A stretch of DNA of 64,000 nucleotides from assembly GCA_030433335.1 (NCBI GenBank), contig JAUILL010000004.1, positions 1 to 64,000 of the forward strand, in the 5' to 3' direction. Of this stretch, positions 38,035 to 47,617 are shown one piece after another. Position numbers and translations under genes: made by a program. The notes beneath the pieces are model-generated. The model saw only the letters and a program-made list of their open reading frames with translations. It did no database searches and had not been told where the DNA came from. The DNA is from Alphaproteobacteria bacterium (GTDB lineage Bacteria > Pseudomonadota > Alphaproteobacteria > Rhodobacterales > Rhodobacteraceae). Position 1 is the stretch's first letter. Every line of letters starts with the position of its first letter.

Positions 38035-39534
38035 ATGCAAGAGCTTACCCACTACATCAACGGCGAGATGGTCAAAGGCACCTCGGGTCGTTTCACCGAT
38101 GTCTACAACCCCGCCACTGGCGAAGTTCAGGCCAAAGTGCCGCTGGCCACCATCGAAGAGCTGAACAAAGCGATCGAAGACGCGGCCGAAGCTCAGGTTG
38201 CATGGGCCAACACCAACCCCCAGCGTCGCGCTCGCGTGATGATGAAGTTCGGTGCCCTGATCAACGAGCACATGGAAGAACTGGCCGAGCTGGTTTCCAA
38301 AGAGCACGGCAAAACCATCCCCGACGCAAAAGGCGACGTTCAGCGTGGTCTGGAAGTGGTCGAAGTCTGCATGGGCGCCCCCAGCCTGCTGAAGGGCGAG
38401 TACATGGACAACGGCGGCCCCGGCATCGACCTGTACGCGATGCGTCAGGCTCTGGGTGTTGTTGCAGGTATCACCCCCTTCAACTTCCCCGCAATGATCC
38501 CGCTGTGGAAAATGGCCCCCGCGATTGCATGCGGCAACGCCATGATCCTCAAGCCCTCCGAGCGCTGCCCCTCGACCTCGCTGCGTCTGGCCGAACTGCT
38601 GACCGAAGCAGGCCTCCCCAAGGGCGTTCTGCAGGTCATCAACGGTGACAAAGAAGTCGTTGACGGCATCCTCGACAACGAGACCATCCAGGCGGTTGGC
38701 TTCGTGGGTTCGACCCCGATCGCGCAGTACATCTATGGCCGCGCGGCAACCAACGGCAAGCGCGCTCAGTGCTTCGGCGGCGCGAAGAACCACATGATCA
38801 TCATGCCCGACGCGGACATGGACAAAGCGGCTGACGCTCTGATCGGCGCAGGCTACGGCGCGGCTGGCGAACGCTGCATGGCGATCTCGGTTGCTGTTCC
38901 CGTGGGTCAGGAAACCGCTGACAAGCTGATCGAGAAGCTGGTTCCCCGCATCGAAAAGCTGAAAGTCGGCCCCTACACCGCAGGCGACGACGTGGATTAC
39001 GGTCCCGTTATCACCGCAGCTTCGAAAGAGCGTATCAACAAGCTGATCACCTCGGGTGTCGAGCAAGGCGCGGATCTGGTCATCGACGGCCGTGACTTCA
39101 GCCTGCAAGGCTACGAGAACGGCTTCTTCTGTGGCCCCTCGCTGTTCGACAACGTGACCCCGGACATGGAGATCTACAAAGAAGAGATCTTTGGCCCCGT
39201 GCTCTCGACCGTGCGCACTGAAAACTACGAAGAAGCGCTCGACCTGATCATGACCAACAACTACGGTAACGGCACCGCGATCTACACCGCGGATGGCGAC
39301 ACCGCTCGTGACTTCGCACACCGCGTGAACGTCGGCATGGTCGGCATCAACTTCCCGATCCCCGTTCCGCTGTCCTACTTCTCGTTCGGCGGCTGGAAGA
39401 AGTCGGCCTTCGGCGACCTCAACCAGTACGGCCCCGACGCGTTCAAGTTCTACACCAAGACCAAAACCGTCACCGCACGCTGGTTCTCGGGCATCAAAGA
39501 CGGTGCCGCGCTGAACTTCAAAGCGATGGACTAA
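38035..39534 (+). CDS. mmsA: CoA-acylating methylmalonate-semialdehyde dehydrogenase
   Basis: Oxidises methylmalonate semialdehyde to propionyl-CoA in valine (and thymine) breakdown. The 499-residue aldehyde dehydrogenase-fold protein has the catalytic cysteine in GAAGERCMAISVAV (about residue 284), the cofactor region TPFNFPAMIPLWKMAPA, GSTPIAQYIY and the family-specific GAKNHMIIMPDAD, which lacks the general-base Glu of non-CoA aldehyde dehydrogenases. The other three steps (dehydrogenase, hydrolase, MmsB) lie at 51687-54824. GGGAGGA precedes the start. Confidence 0.95.
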   Translation: MQELTHYINGEMVKGTSGRFTDVYNPATGEVQAKVPLATIEELNKAIEDAAEAQVAWANTNPQRRARVMMKFGALINEHMEELAELVSKEHGKTIPDAKGDVQRGLEVVEVCMGAPSLLKGEYMDNGGPGIDLYAMRQALGVVAGITPFNFPAMIPLWKMAPAIACGNAMILKPSERCPSTSLRLAELLTEAGLPKGVLQVINGDKEVVDGILDNETIQAVGFVGSTPIAQYIYGRAATNGKRAQCFGGAKNHMIIMPDADMDKAADALIGAGYGAAGERCMAISVAVPVGQETADKLIEKLVPRIEKLKVGPYTAGDDVDYGPVITAASKERINKLITSGVEQGADLVIDGRDFSLQGYENGFFCGPSLFDNVTPDMEIYKEEIFGPVLSTVRTENYEEALDLIMTNNYGNGTAIYTADGDTARDFAHRVNVGMVGINFPIPVPLSYFSFGGWKKSAFGDLNQYGPDAFKFYTKTKTVTARWFSGIKDGAALNFKAMD

Positions 39535-39555
39535 GGCTTGGCCTAGCAAACAGAA

Positions 39556-39586
39556 AACCCCGCCAGATCGCTCTGGCGGGGTTTTT
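39556..39586. terminator. bidirectional terminator between mmsA and pseI
   Basis: AACCCCGCCAGA (39556-39567) pairs with TCTGGCGGGGTT (39572-39583) around TCGC; T-run at 39582-39586, and A-rich sequence on the other side gives T on the minus strand. It serves both convergent genes. Confidence 0.93.
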
Positions 39587-39608
39587 CTTTGGTCGGGTGC
39601 GATCCTGA

Positions 39609-40658
39609 TCAGTCAGTCAGGTTGTCGAGCGCCACAGGCGTATTTGCCTCAACCGCGACCTTCACGTGCTTGCCGATCACATCATCCAGATATTTTGGCG
39701 CGGCCCCGTATCCCGGACGCACGCTGCGCACGGCTTGGGCAGTGATTAGACCGCCCGCGGGAATGTCCTGCACAAAGTACAGAGAGCGGCGGAATTTTAC
39801 GTTCCCCATCTCGCTCGACTTGCGCCCATAATCCACGCGGCCCAGAGCCTCCCACGCGGTCTTGGCACCGGTGCACAAGGCCTCGAGTTCATGGGGCTCG
39901 AGCGAGAAACTGTCGTCGGGGCCGCCACCGTTGCGATCAAGCGTCACGTGCTTTTCCACGACACAAGCGCCGAGCGCCACCGCCGTCAGAGCCGTCGTGT
40001 TATCCAGCGTATGGTCGGACAGGCCAGTCAGCGTTCCAAACCGCTCCGCCATATCCGGCAGCGTCCGCAGATTGTAATCCGACGCAGGCGCCGGATAGCC
40101 CGACACACAGTGCAGCACCACCAGATCACGGCACCCTGCCCCGCGCGCAGCTTCGACGGCCTCGGCGATCTCTTCAGCGTCAGCCATACCCGTGGACATG
40201 ATCATCGGCTTGCCGGTTTGGGCCACGTAGCGGATCAGGGGCAAATCAACCAACTCGAAGCTGGCGATCTTGTAGGCCGGCGCATTCAAGTCTTCGAGCA
40301 AATCCACGGCGGTCGCATCAAAGGGCGAGCTGAACATGGTGATGCCTTCGGCGCGCGCATGGTCGAATAGCGCCTTGTGCCAATCCCACGGCGTATGCGC
40401 CCATTCGTACAGGTCATACAGGGAGTGACCCGCCCACAGACCATCCATGATCTGGAAATCCGGCCGATCCGATTTCAGAGTGATCGTGTCCGCACGGTAG
40501 GTCTGGATCTTGATTGCATCAGCGCCAGCCGCTTTGGCCTTGGTGATGATCTCGAGCGCCTTGTTCAGATCGCCGTTATGGTTCGCCGACAACTCTGCGA
40601 TGATATAAGGCGGGTGGTCAGGACCGATTGCGCGGCCATCAATCTTAATTTCAGTCAT
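39609..40658 (-). CDS. pseI: pseudaminic acid synthase
   Basis: Condenses 2,4-diacetamido-trideoxy-L-altrose with phosphoenolpyruvate to give pseudaminic acid. The 349-residue protein has the NeuB-type TIM barrel (about 15-270; IIAELSANHNGDL, ADAIKIQTY, GLSDHTLDNTTALTAVALGA, EKHVTLDR) and a C-terminal SAF/antifreeze-like domain (about 285-345, RSLYFVQDIPAGGLIT). FSSPFD and related features favour PseI over NeuB. Its ATG overlaps the pseG/H stop (ATGA, 40658-40655). Confidence 0.94.
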   Translation of the reverse strand: MTEIKIDGRAIGPDHPPYIIAELSANHNGDLNKALEIITKAKAAGADAIKIQTYRADTITLKSDRPDFQIMDGLWAGHSLYDLYEWAHTPWDWHKALFDHARAEGITMFSSPFDATAVDLLEDLNAPAYKIASFELVDLPLIRYVAQTGKPMIMSTGMADAEEIAEAVEAARGAGCRDLVVLHCVSGYPAPASDYNLRTLPDMAERFGTLTGLSDHTLDNTTALTAVALGACVVEKHVTLDRNGGGPDDSFSLEPHELEALCTGAKTAWEALGRVDYGRKSSEMGNVKFRRSLYFVQDIPAGGLITAQAVRSVRPGYGAAPKYLDDVIGKHVKVAVEANTPVALDNLTD

Positions 40659-42211
40659 GTCCTTGCCTGTACTTTGCGCTGATAGACATTAAAACCTTCG
40701 TTCTCGCCGGTCTGCGCATATCCTGCCTTCTCGAACACTCTTGCAGAGGCATGGTTGTCCGGATGGATTTCTGCATCCAGATAAGTCAGCTTCAGGTCTG
40801 ATGCTATCGCCTCGGCCAGCACAAGGCCAGAGAGCCCGATCCCGCGTCCGCGCGCATCTTCAGCCAGACAGAGGCTGACGAAAGCACGATCTGCGTCTGT
40901 CAAATCCAACCGGACATAGCCGAGCGGCAAGGCCCCTTGCTGGACGACCCAAAACCGCATGGTTTGCGAACGCAGCGCACGCTGGAACCAGTTCCAGTGG
41001 TCTGGATAGGGTGGCTCTTGCTGGCTGCGGTAATATCTGTTCGCCCCCCCCTCGCGCCGCCATTCCCAGACACGGCGGGCATCTTCTTGGGTGGCAGGAC
41101 GCAGGCTCACCTCCGCTTGCAGTAACTCGCGGACCAAACGGGCCGTGCCGTCGCCATCGCTAATTCCTGCCGCAACTTCTGACATCTGAGAGAGCGCATC
41201 AGGCGCAGAGAGGTGGTCCAACGCGTTGATAAGGGCCTCTTGCCAATGCTCCGATGTTTCATCCCCCAGAAGGATGGCAGCACCCGTTTGTCCCAAGGCG
41301 TGGGCTGCGGGGATTTGATTGGCCGCAATCGTTAACATCAACGTCGGCAGGCCAAGTGCGCATCGCTCCCAAGTCGTTCCGCCAACCGCACCGATCGCGA
41401 GGTCTGCCTCCACCATGCGGTGTCCCATATCCGTGACGTCCGTCGCGATCTCTAGGGCAAATTGGAAACTGTCGGCCTTTTTTGCCAGCGCCTCCAGATG
41501 GGGGGCCTGCCCCCCTAGCACGACGGACACCTCCAAGCTGGACGCATTGTGCCAGCTCTCAAGCGCCTCCAAAATCTGGCCCGTCGCGTTGTGCTGGTCC
41601 ACGCCGCCCATCGCAATCAGAATCCGTTTCAAAGACCGGTCACTCCGAGACACCAACGCCTCGGCGCGTTGAGCTGCAAATTCTGGACGCAGCTGCGCGT
41701 ATTTCGGCCCGATCAGCCGTTTGACTTCATCGGACAACAAAGGGTCGTAGTCCTCGGACTTCGTGCCTAGGTTCTGATCCAGCAGGACGTCGCAATCATG
41801 GGCGCGATCTGCCAGATCATCCCACACCATGACCTGCCCCACATAGGGACGCAGCGCCGACTGCCAGTTCCGGTCAAAGGCATAGTGATCCACAACCAAC
41901 CAATCGACCGCTCGGTCTTTCAGCGCCAACTGGCACTCCTGCGCGTCCTGTTCCCAAGACACCTTGGCCCAGCGTGCATGGGCCGGCCCAACCGTCGGCT
42001 CGACGCCCGCCATGGGAGCAGGCAAAAGATGACAAGTGAAGCCTTCGGAGCGGATGCGATCACACAGGTTTCCCTCAAGATCGCGCGTCAGGAACAGGCA
42101 CTCTGCCCCCGCAGCGCGCAATGCCTTGGCCAGGGTCAAACAGCGGACCACATGGCCAGAGCCGATTTCCAAGGATGCGTCTGCGCGAAATGCGATCAAA
42201 GCTGTCGCCAT
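40655..42211 (-). CDS. pseG: PseG hydrolase fused to a PseH-like N-acetyltransferase
   Basis: Two pathway enzymes in one 518-residue chain. The first 365 residues are PseG, which removes UDP from UDP-2,4-diacetamido-trideoxy-altrose: GxGHVxRCLTLA (SGHVVRCLTLAKAL), VVDHYAFD, LDQNLG and the GT-B-like GAVGGTTWERCALGLP. From about 368 a GNAT domain follows (SLRPATQEDARRVWEWR, EDARGRGIGLSGLVLAEAI, NHASARVFEKAGY), the type that acts as PseH, adding acetyl to the 4-amino group. PseH works just before PseG, so the fusion joins consecutive steps. No separate pseH gene is in the cluster. Confidence 0.9.
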   Translation of the reverse strand: MATALIAFRADASLEIGSGHVVRCLTLAKALRAAGAECLFLTRDLEGNLCDRIRSEGFTCHLLPAPMAGVEPTVGPAHARWAKVSWEQDAQECQLALKDRAVDWLVVDHYAFDRNWQSALRPYVGQVMVWDDLADRAHDCDVLLDQNLGTKSEDYDPLLSDEVKRLIGPKYAQLRPEFAAQRAEALVSRSDRSLKRILIAMGGVDQHNATGQILEALESWHNASSLEVSVVLGGQAPHLEALAKKADSFQFALEIATDVTDMGHRMVEADLAIGAVGGTTWERCALGLPTLMLTIAANQIPAAHALGQTGAAILLGDETSEHWQEALINALDHLSAPDALSQMSEVAAGISDGDGTARLVRELLQAEVSLRPATQEDARRVWEWRREGGANRYYRSQQEPPYPDHWNWFQRALRSQTMRFWVVQQGALPLGYVRLDLTDADRAFVSLCLAEDARGRGIGLSGLVLAEAIASDLKLTYLDAEIHPDNHASARVFEKAGYAQTGENEGFNVYQRKVQART

Positions 42212-42262
42212 GGAGCCTCCAAACCCGAATGCGCCTTGCCTGTTGCGCAGTCTTTCTCAGAT

Positions 42263-42958
42263 TTAATGATCCGCAGCCTGCGCATCCAGAGCACGCTTCA
42301 GATACTCTGCGCGGATCCAGTCTTCGACCGTATCGATATCCTGAACCCTGTGACGCGGCAGTGCGACCCCGTGCGCGCCATCGGCAAAAACGCCGCGCCC
42401 GCTTTGCCAGGTTTCAGCAGTCGCCCAATAGAACTGCCCTGCATCGTGCCATGCCTCTTCGAGGTCCTGACTGCGGGTCTGCATCGTCGATGGATCAAAC
42501 ATCTGGACCGCCCCCTCCTCTGACCGACGCAACGCGCGTTGGATCGGAAACGGAAAGGTCGTGACAGCCATCACGTAAGTCGCGGCCCGATCCTGCAGAA
42601 TTTCCAGCCCTTGGGAAATATCGCCCGCTTCGACAAACGGCGCAGTGGCATAGAGACAGCAAACCGGCGTCTCTGGCGAGAGCGCAAGCCGCTTTGTCGC
42701 ATCAGCAATGACCGGGACCGTCGGCGCATGGTCATCAGAAAGCGAAGCATCCCGCAGGAACGGAACATCGGCACCATAGCTTTGTGCAACCTGCGCAATC
42801 TGGTGGTCATCGGTGCTGACCACGATACGATCAAAGACCCCTGCCCCTCGCGCTGCATTGATCGACCACGCGATCATGGGCTGTCCGCAGAAAGACTTGA
42901 TGTTCTTGTGAGGGATGCGCTTGGACCCGCCGCGGGCGGGGATGACGCAAACTGCCAT
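42263..42958 (-). CDS. pseF: pseudaminic acid cytidylyltransferase
   Basis: Activates pseudaminic acid to CMP-Pse, the donor for glycosyltransferases. The 231-residue protein starts CVIPARGGSKRIPHKNIK, the CMP-sugar synthetase signature, with VVSTDDHQIAQVA and CLYATAPFVE. The DAGQFYWA sequence near residue 167 matches PseF more than NeuA. It shares a TGATG overlap with pseC (42960-42956), and a 51-bp gap separates it from pseG/H. Confidence 0.93.
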   Translation of the reverse strand: MAVCVIPARGGSKRIPHKNIKSFCGQPMIAWSINAARGAGVFDRIVVSTDDHQIAQVAQSYGADVPFLRDASLSDDHAPTVPVIADATKRLALSPETPVCCLYATAPFVEAGDISQGLEILQDRAATYVMAVTTFPFPIQRALRRSEEGAVQMFDPSTMQTRSQDLEEAWHDAGQFYWATAETWQSGRGVFADGAHGVALPRHRVQDIDTVEDWIRAEYLKRALDAQAADH

Positions 42959-44106
42959 CAGGCCAGCGCCTCTGTCAGGACACGCACGACTTCGTCTTGG
43001 TCTTCGTTGGTCAAACCGGCGTAGAGGGGGATCGAGATCGCCCGCGCGTAGTAATCCTCAGCCACGGGGAAATCCCCGATGTTGTGACCCAGATCGCGAT
43101 AATAGGGCTGCGTATGCACGGGGATGTAGTGCAGGTTCACACCAATCCCGTTCGCGCGTAGATGTTCGAACACCGAGCGGTGCCGTGCGGCATCGTCCAG
43201 ACGGATCACATAGAGGTGCCACGCAGAGCGCGCGCCTTCGATCCGGCCCGGTGTTTTCAGGGGCAGATCGGCCAGCAAAGCGTCATAGCGATCGGCCAGC
43301 GCATTGCGGCGGTCGATGAACTGATCCAGACGTGCCATCTGTGAGAGACCCAGTGCGGCCTGCATTTCGGTCATGCGGTAGTTCCATCCCAGATCGACCT
43401 GCTGATAGTACCACGGGCCGTCCGCCTCGTGGGTCATCAGCGCGGGATCACGGGTCACGCCGTGGCTGCGCAGCAGCCCCATGCGTTCGGCCAGAACAGG
43501 GTCGTTCGTGGTGGCCAAGCCGCCTTCGGCTGTGGTGATGATCTTGACGGGGTGGAAGCTAAAGATGGTGATGTCGGAATGTTCGCAAGCGCCGACCTTG
43601 GCAATGCCATAGCTTGCACCGATGGCGTGGCTGGCATCCTCGACGATCTTGACGCCGTACTTGCGGGCCAGTGAGGCGATTTCGCCAGCGCGGGTGGACT
43701 GGCCGCACATGTGCACGGGCACGATGACCTTGGGCAAACGTCCAGCGGCCTCGGCCGCCTCCAGTTTCGCCGCCAAGGCATCGGGGCACATGTTGAAGGT
43801 ATCCGCGTCGATATCGACGAAATCCACGTCCGCGCCGCAGTAGCGCCCGCAATTGGCAGAGGCGACAAACGTGATGGGGGTCGTCCACATCAGGTCGCCC
43901 TCGCCCAATCCCAGCGCCTTGACTGCGATGTGCAGCGCCGAGGTTGCCGAGTTGACGGCTACCCCGAATTTTGCCCCAACGTAGTCCGCAATGGCCTGCT
44001 CAAAGGCCGGAACCGCCGGCCCTTGGGTCAGGAAATCCGATTTCAGGACATCGACAACCGCGTCGATATCGGCCTGCGAAATATCCTGACGGCCATAGGG
44101 GATCAT
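42958..44106 (-). CDS. pseC: UDP-4-amino-4,6-dideoxy-N-acetyl-L-altrosamine transaminase
   Basis: PLP-dependent aminotransferase that makes the 4-amino sugar in pseudaminic acid synthesis. The 382-residue DegT/DnrJ/EryC1-family protein has the PLP lysine in FSFHPVKIITTAEGG (about residue 180), EDASHAIGASY and NYRMTEMQAALG. I use the ATG at 44106 (MIPYGRQDI), overlapping the pseB stop at TGATG; the longer frame to 44172 is in pseB coding sequence. Confidence 0.94.
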   Translation of the reverse strand: MIPYGRQDISQADIDAVVDVLKSDFLTQGPAVPAFEQAIADYVGAKFGVAVNSATSALHIAVKALGLGEGDLMWTTPITFVASANCGRYCGADVDFVDIDADTFNMCPDALAAKLEAAEAAGRLPKVIVPVHMCGQSTRAGEIASLARKYGVKIVEDASHAIGASYGIAKVGACEHSDITIFSFHPVKIITTAEGGLATTNDPVLAERMGLLRSHGVTRDPALMTHEADGPWYYQQVDLGWNYRMTEMQAALGLSQMARLDQFIDRRNALADRYDALLADLPLKTPGRIEGARSAWHLYVIRLDDAARHRSVFEHLRANGIGVNLHYIPVHTQPYYRDLGHNIGDFPVAEDYYARAISIPLYAGLTNEDQDEVVRVLTEALA

Positions 44107-45104
44107 CAGATCGCTCCGATCTTTTCGCGGTTGGCGTCTATCCACGCCTGCAGCTCTTCGTCCTTCATCCACTCGGTATTGTTGTCGCTGGAGTAGACAA
44201 AGTCCTCGGCCACGCGCACGCCGTCCTTGATGCGAGCACTGTCTGTGCCCCAGTTGTTCAGGTTCGGCAGAATTTTGAAGTGCTCTTCATATTCGTAAGT
44301 GAACATCGCATCTTCGGCGCCAACCATTTGCTCGTGGATCTTCTCACCGGGTCGAATGCCGATGATGTCCTGGCTGGCCTCGGGCGCGATTACGCGGGCC
44401 ACGTCGGTCACCTTCATCGAGGGGATCTTCTTCACATAGATCTCGCCGCCGATCATGTCTTCGAACGCGTGCCAGACCAGCTCAACGCCCTGCTCGAGCG
44501 AGATCATGAAGCGGGTCATGCGCGGATCGGTGATCGGCAGAACACCCTTGTCCTTGATTGACATGAAGAACGGAATGACCGAGCCGCGCGAGCCCATGAC
44601 GTTGCCATAGCGCACGACCGAGAACGCGGTGTCGTGGCCGCCGGCATAGGCGTTGCCCGCAACGAACAGCTTGTCCGATGCCAGCTTGGACGCACCGTAC
44701 AGGTTGATCGGGCTCGAGGCCTTGTCGGTGGACAGAGCAACCACGCCTTTGACCTTCTTGTCGATGGCGGCGTCGATGACATTCATCGCGCCGTTCACGT
44801 TGGTCTTGATGCATTCGAACGGATTGTATTCGGCAGTCGGCACGATCTTGGTTGCGGCGGCGTGCACCACATAGTCCACACCGTCAAACGCGCGGTACAT
44901 CCGTTCACGATCACGCACATCGCCGATAAAGAAGCGGACACGCGGATCGTTCTGGAACAGCTTGGCCATTTCCCACTGCTTCATCTCGTCGCGCGAGTAG
45001 ATGATGACCTTTTTGGGGTTGTAGCGTTCCAGTGTCATCGGAACAAAGGCATGCCCGAAAGAGCCCGTACCGCCTGTCACCAGAATTGTCTTGTTCTCGA
45101 ACAT
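44106..45104 (-). CDS. pseB: UDP-N-acetylglucosamine 4,6-dehydratase (inverting)
   Basis: First step of the pseudaminic acid pathway, giving the 4-keto-6-deoxy sugar with C5 inversion. The 332-residue short-chain dehydratase has the NAD motif TGGTGSFGHAF (residues 8-18), the active-site strand VALSTDKASSPINLYGASK (a DK in place of the usual YxxxK neighbours, as in PseB/FlaA1) and EKIHEQMVGAED. It is the first gene of the five-gene minus-strand operon. Confidence 0.95.
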   Translation of the reverse strand: MFENKTILVTGGTGSFGHAFVPMTLERYNPKKVIIYSRDEMKQWEMAKLFQNDPRVRFFIGDVRDRERMYRAFDGVDYVVHAAATKIVPTAEYNPFECIKTNVNGAMNVIDAAIDKKVKGVVALSTDKASSPINLYGASKLASDKLFVAGNAYAGGHDTAFSVVRYGNVMGSRGSVIPFFMSIKDKGVLPITDPRMTRFMISLEQGVELVWHAFEDMIGGEIYVKKIPSMKVTDVARVIAPEASQDIIGIRPGEKIHEQMVGAEDAMFTYEYEEHFKILPNLNNWGTDSARIKDGVRVAEDFVYSSDNNTEWMKDEELQAWIDANREKIGAI

Positions 45105-45141
45105 GGCTCAACCCGTTCCTTACTTTTCTTACGCTTGAGCC
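45105..45141 (-). promoter_or_regulatory. inverted repeat in the pseB leader
   Basis: On the minus strand GGCTCAA (45141-45135) and TTGAGCC (45111-45105) pair, with the second arm ending directly against the pseB ATG. The 23-nt loop holds AAGGA, the likely Shine-Dalgarno. It may shape translation of the pse operon. The remaining intergenic sequence up to 45222 must hold divergent promoters, which I could not place. Confidence 0.45.
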
Positions 45142-45222
45142 CAGCGATTATCAGTCTGCACCTCTTCAATCCAGTGGCTTTTTCCCATAGGTTCAGCGGA
45201 AACTTACCGAAGTAGTGTCCGG

Positions 45223-46452
45223 ATGTCCGCATCGCCTCCCCTCTTTCGCAATGACATCACGCGCCGTGTTCGGCCTAAGACTCATCGCCGTGCAATGCTC
45301 TTACTTGCCGCGCTTCGGGATCTGCGGCGCCGGAACAAAAAGCCTGTCAGTGGCGGCCTCTTGCCCAAGCCCAAGCGCTATTCGGTCAAAAATCTTTGGC
45401 AGGTCGCGCAGAAGCTGCGCCATGTGACGTCAGACGGCATCGCTCCTGCACCAACCGCACGCCTGGCCCTGCTGGACTGCCCTGCCCCTCACACCAAAGC
45501 GCGCCTGATCCGCGACACCTTGATCAAAGAAGGCTGCCCGCCTGACGCGATTAATTCGCCCGTTCCGATGGCCAAAAAGGACCGCCACGCGCTGCGCCTA
45601 CGCGCTTTGATCGGCTTCGTCGCGATGCGTCCGTCGCGGCGCTGGCTGCGCAAGGATGAACTGGCCTTTTGTCTCGCGGCTCAGTTGCATGAGCAAATGC
45701 TAGAGAATGCCAGCGCAGCGGTGATCCATATCGGCGACCGGTCATCTCGGCGCAATGCAATGGCGGTTGGCGCGGCCTTTGCCGGATTGCCCTCGGTGTA
45801 TTGGCAGTTGGGCTATCACGACATCGCCATCCCGAACCTAGGCTACAGCCACGCCGCCGTGCTGAACCAACCCGCCGAAACCTGTGTCGCAGCCCATGGA
45901 ACCGAACCGCTGCGTCAGACGCCCGCGCCGATGAAGCCCGTCACACCACCGACGAAATCGCAGAGTATCGGGCTGACCATGAACGCGTTTGCGGGCCCCG
46001 AGGTCGCGGACCTCTGCCGCGCTGTTCTAGGCATCTTTCCCGACGCGCGCTTGCACCTGCGGACCCATCCACGGGTTGCCAATCCTGACCTCGGTGATTT
46101 ACCCAGCCAAGCCTCTGTCCGCCCCAGAGGCGAGCCACTCGAAGCCTTTTGCCGAGACTGCGATATTGTGCTGTGTGGGAACTCCTCGGTGCAGATCGAG
46201 ATGCTGCTCCTTGGTGTGCTTGTCATCCACATCCCCGGTCTCGATCAGCATGCATTCGACCTTTATCAATACGTTGCGGACGGGGTGACGTATGGCACCG
46301 AAACGCTGGCTTCGAACAGTGTCGCCGATGCCGTCGCCTTCTACGCCCGCGAGGGATGGAGCGACCGGCTGCTTGCTCATGTTGCCGCCCCGGACAAAAC
46401 GCGACGCCCGATCCACGTTCTGTGGGACGCAGAGGACCAAGCACCGCTATGA
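45223..46452 (+). CDS. GT-B-like protein next to the pse operon, possible glycosyltransferase
   Basis: I do not recognise the family with certainty. The 409-residue protein has a basic N-terminus (RRVRPKTHRRAMLL), an apparent N-terminal Rossmann-like half and a C-terminal half with IGLTMNAF, LHLRTHPRV and DCDIVLCGNSSVQIEMLLLG. The HPR and GNSSxxxE(M/A) elements occur in CDP-glycerol-transferase-like and sialyltransferase-like GT-B enzymes. No signal peptide. It is divergent from pseB and coupled by ATGA to the following glycosyltransferase. A pseudaminyl- or other sugar transferase role is inferred. No good Shine-Dalgarno precedes the ATG, so the start is uncertain. Confidence 0.65.
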   Translation: MSASPPLFRNDITRRVRPKTHRRAMLLLAALRDLRRRNKKPVSGGLLPKPKRYSVKNLWQVAQKLRHVTSDGIAPAPTARLALLDCPAPHTKARLIRDTLIKEGCPPDAINSPVPMAKKDRHALRLRALIGFVAMRPSRRWLRKDELAFCLAAQLHEQMLENASAAVIHIGDRSSRRNAMAVGAAFAGLPSVYWQLGYHDIAIPNLGYSHAAVLNQPAETCVAAHGTEPLRQTPAPMKPVTPPTKSQSIGLTMNAFAGPEVADLCRAVLGIFPDARLHLRTHPRVANPDLGDLPSQASVRPRGEPLEAFCRDCDIVLCGNSSVQIEMLLLGVLVIHIPGLDQHAFDLYQYVADGVTYGTETLASNSVADAVAFYAREGWSDRLLAHVAAPDKTRRPIHVLWDAEDQAPL

Positions 46453-47561
46453 CCAATCGCATCCTCTTTCCCTATGTCGGTGACAGCGTCGGCGGCAGTC
46501 ACATCTCTTCGTTGACTTTGGCGCGGGGTCTGCCGGAAAGGTACGCTCCGGTCATCGCGCAGCACCAAGCGGGACCGCTGACCCCGTATCTTGCACAACT
46601 CGGGATGCAGGCCGTCCAAGCGCCTGTCGTCGACTTTCTGAACACTGGCCGCTATCGCAAACAATTCCTAAAGGCATGGCGGGGTGTCCCAAAACTCACC
46701 CGCTTCCTGCGGGAGCAGCGGATTGATCTGGTCCACACACACGACATCCGGATGCACATCATCTGGGGCATGGCAGCCAAGCGGGCGGGCATCCCGCATA
46801 TCTGGCACCAGCGCACGCCGACCACAGCAAAACGTCTGGATCAATACACATCCCATGCCGCGCGCATCCTTGCGGTTTCCAACTACTGCCGTAGCCAATT
46901 TCCGCCCAAGATGCGGGAACGGGCACAGGTGCTGTTCAATCCTTTCGACATTCCGGAACCCGCAAACCGCATCGCGGCAAAGGCTGCTCTAGCAAGTCGA
47001 TTGGGCGTTGGGCACGACGCCAAGATCATTGGATTCATCGCAAATCTTGATGATCGCAAACGCCCGCTTCTCTTCGTGGACATCGCGCAAAAGCTGCGCG
47101 ACATGGGCCGAGATGATCTGCACTTCATCATGCTTGGCGAGGCACGTAGCCCCCATATCGAAACCCTGAACCAGAAAATCGCGGAAACTGGTCTAGGCGG
47201 CACCGTTCAACACATCGGACCGCAGTATCCCATTGCCCCTTGGATGGCGGGATTGGACCTTCTGATCGCGCCCGCAGTCCACGAAGCCCTTGGCCGCACC
47301 ATGATTGAAGCCCAGCTTTTCGCGACCCCTGTCGTGGCCTCAAATGCAGGCGGCAATCCAGAGATCATTTTGGGTGACGAAACAGGCCTTTTGGCTGAGC
47401 CAGACAACGCAGAGGATTTTGCGGCCAAAGCGCTCCGGTTACTTGGCGATCCTGCGTTCGCCCACGACCTGACAGAGCACGGAAAATCGCGAGCCGAACA
47501 AACCTTCTCTGCCGAACGTCACATTTCCAAGATGGTCGAAATTTACGACAGTGTGCTCTAG
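46449..47561 (+). CDS. glycosyltransferase family 4 protein
   Basis: A 370-residue GT-B retaining transferase. The N-terminal half begins ILFPYVGDSVGGSHISSLTLARGL and the C-terminal half holds the donor-binding EALGRTMIEAQLFATPVVASNAGGNPEII (split, about 282-312). The ATG at 46449 overlaps the previous stop; the longer frame from 46149 runs within the previous gene and is not real. Donor and acceptor are unknown. The C-terminal sequence AEPDNAEDFAAKALRLL is typical of GT4. Confidence 0.9.
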   Translation: MTNRILFPYVGDSVGGSHISSLTLARGLPERYAPVIAQHQAGPLTPYLAQLGMQAVQAPVVDFLNTGRYRKQFLKAWRGVPKLTRFLREQRIDLVHTHDIRMHIIWGMAAKRAGIPHIWHQRTPTTAKRLDQYTSHAARILAVSNYCRSQFPPKMRERAQVLFNPFDIPEPANRIAAKAALASRLGVGHDAKIIGFIANLDDRKRPLLFVDIAQKLRDMGRDDLHFIMLGEARSPHIETLNQKIAETGLGGTVQHIGPQYPIAPWMAGLDLLIAPAVHEALGRTMIEAQLFATPVVASNAGGNPEIILGDETGLLAEPDNAEDFAAKALRLLGDPAFAHDLTEHGKSRAEQTFSAERHISKMVEIYDSVL

Positions 47562-47617
47562 CCTTTCCCTCTCAGCGTAGGAAAGGTAAACGACCCAGAG
47601 TGTCGAACGGGTAAGCC

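Noticed and set aside
37999-39549. 516-codon minus-strand ORF opposite mmsA
   Set aside because: Antisense shadow of a well-conserved aldehyde dehydrogenase.
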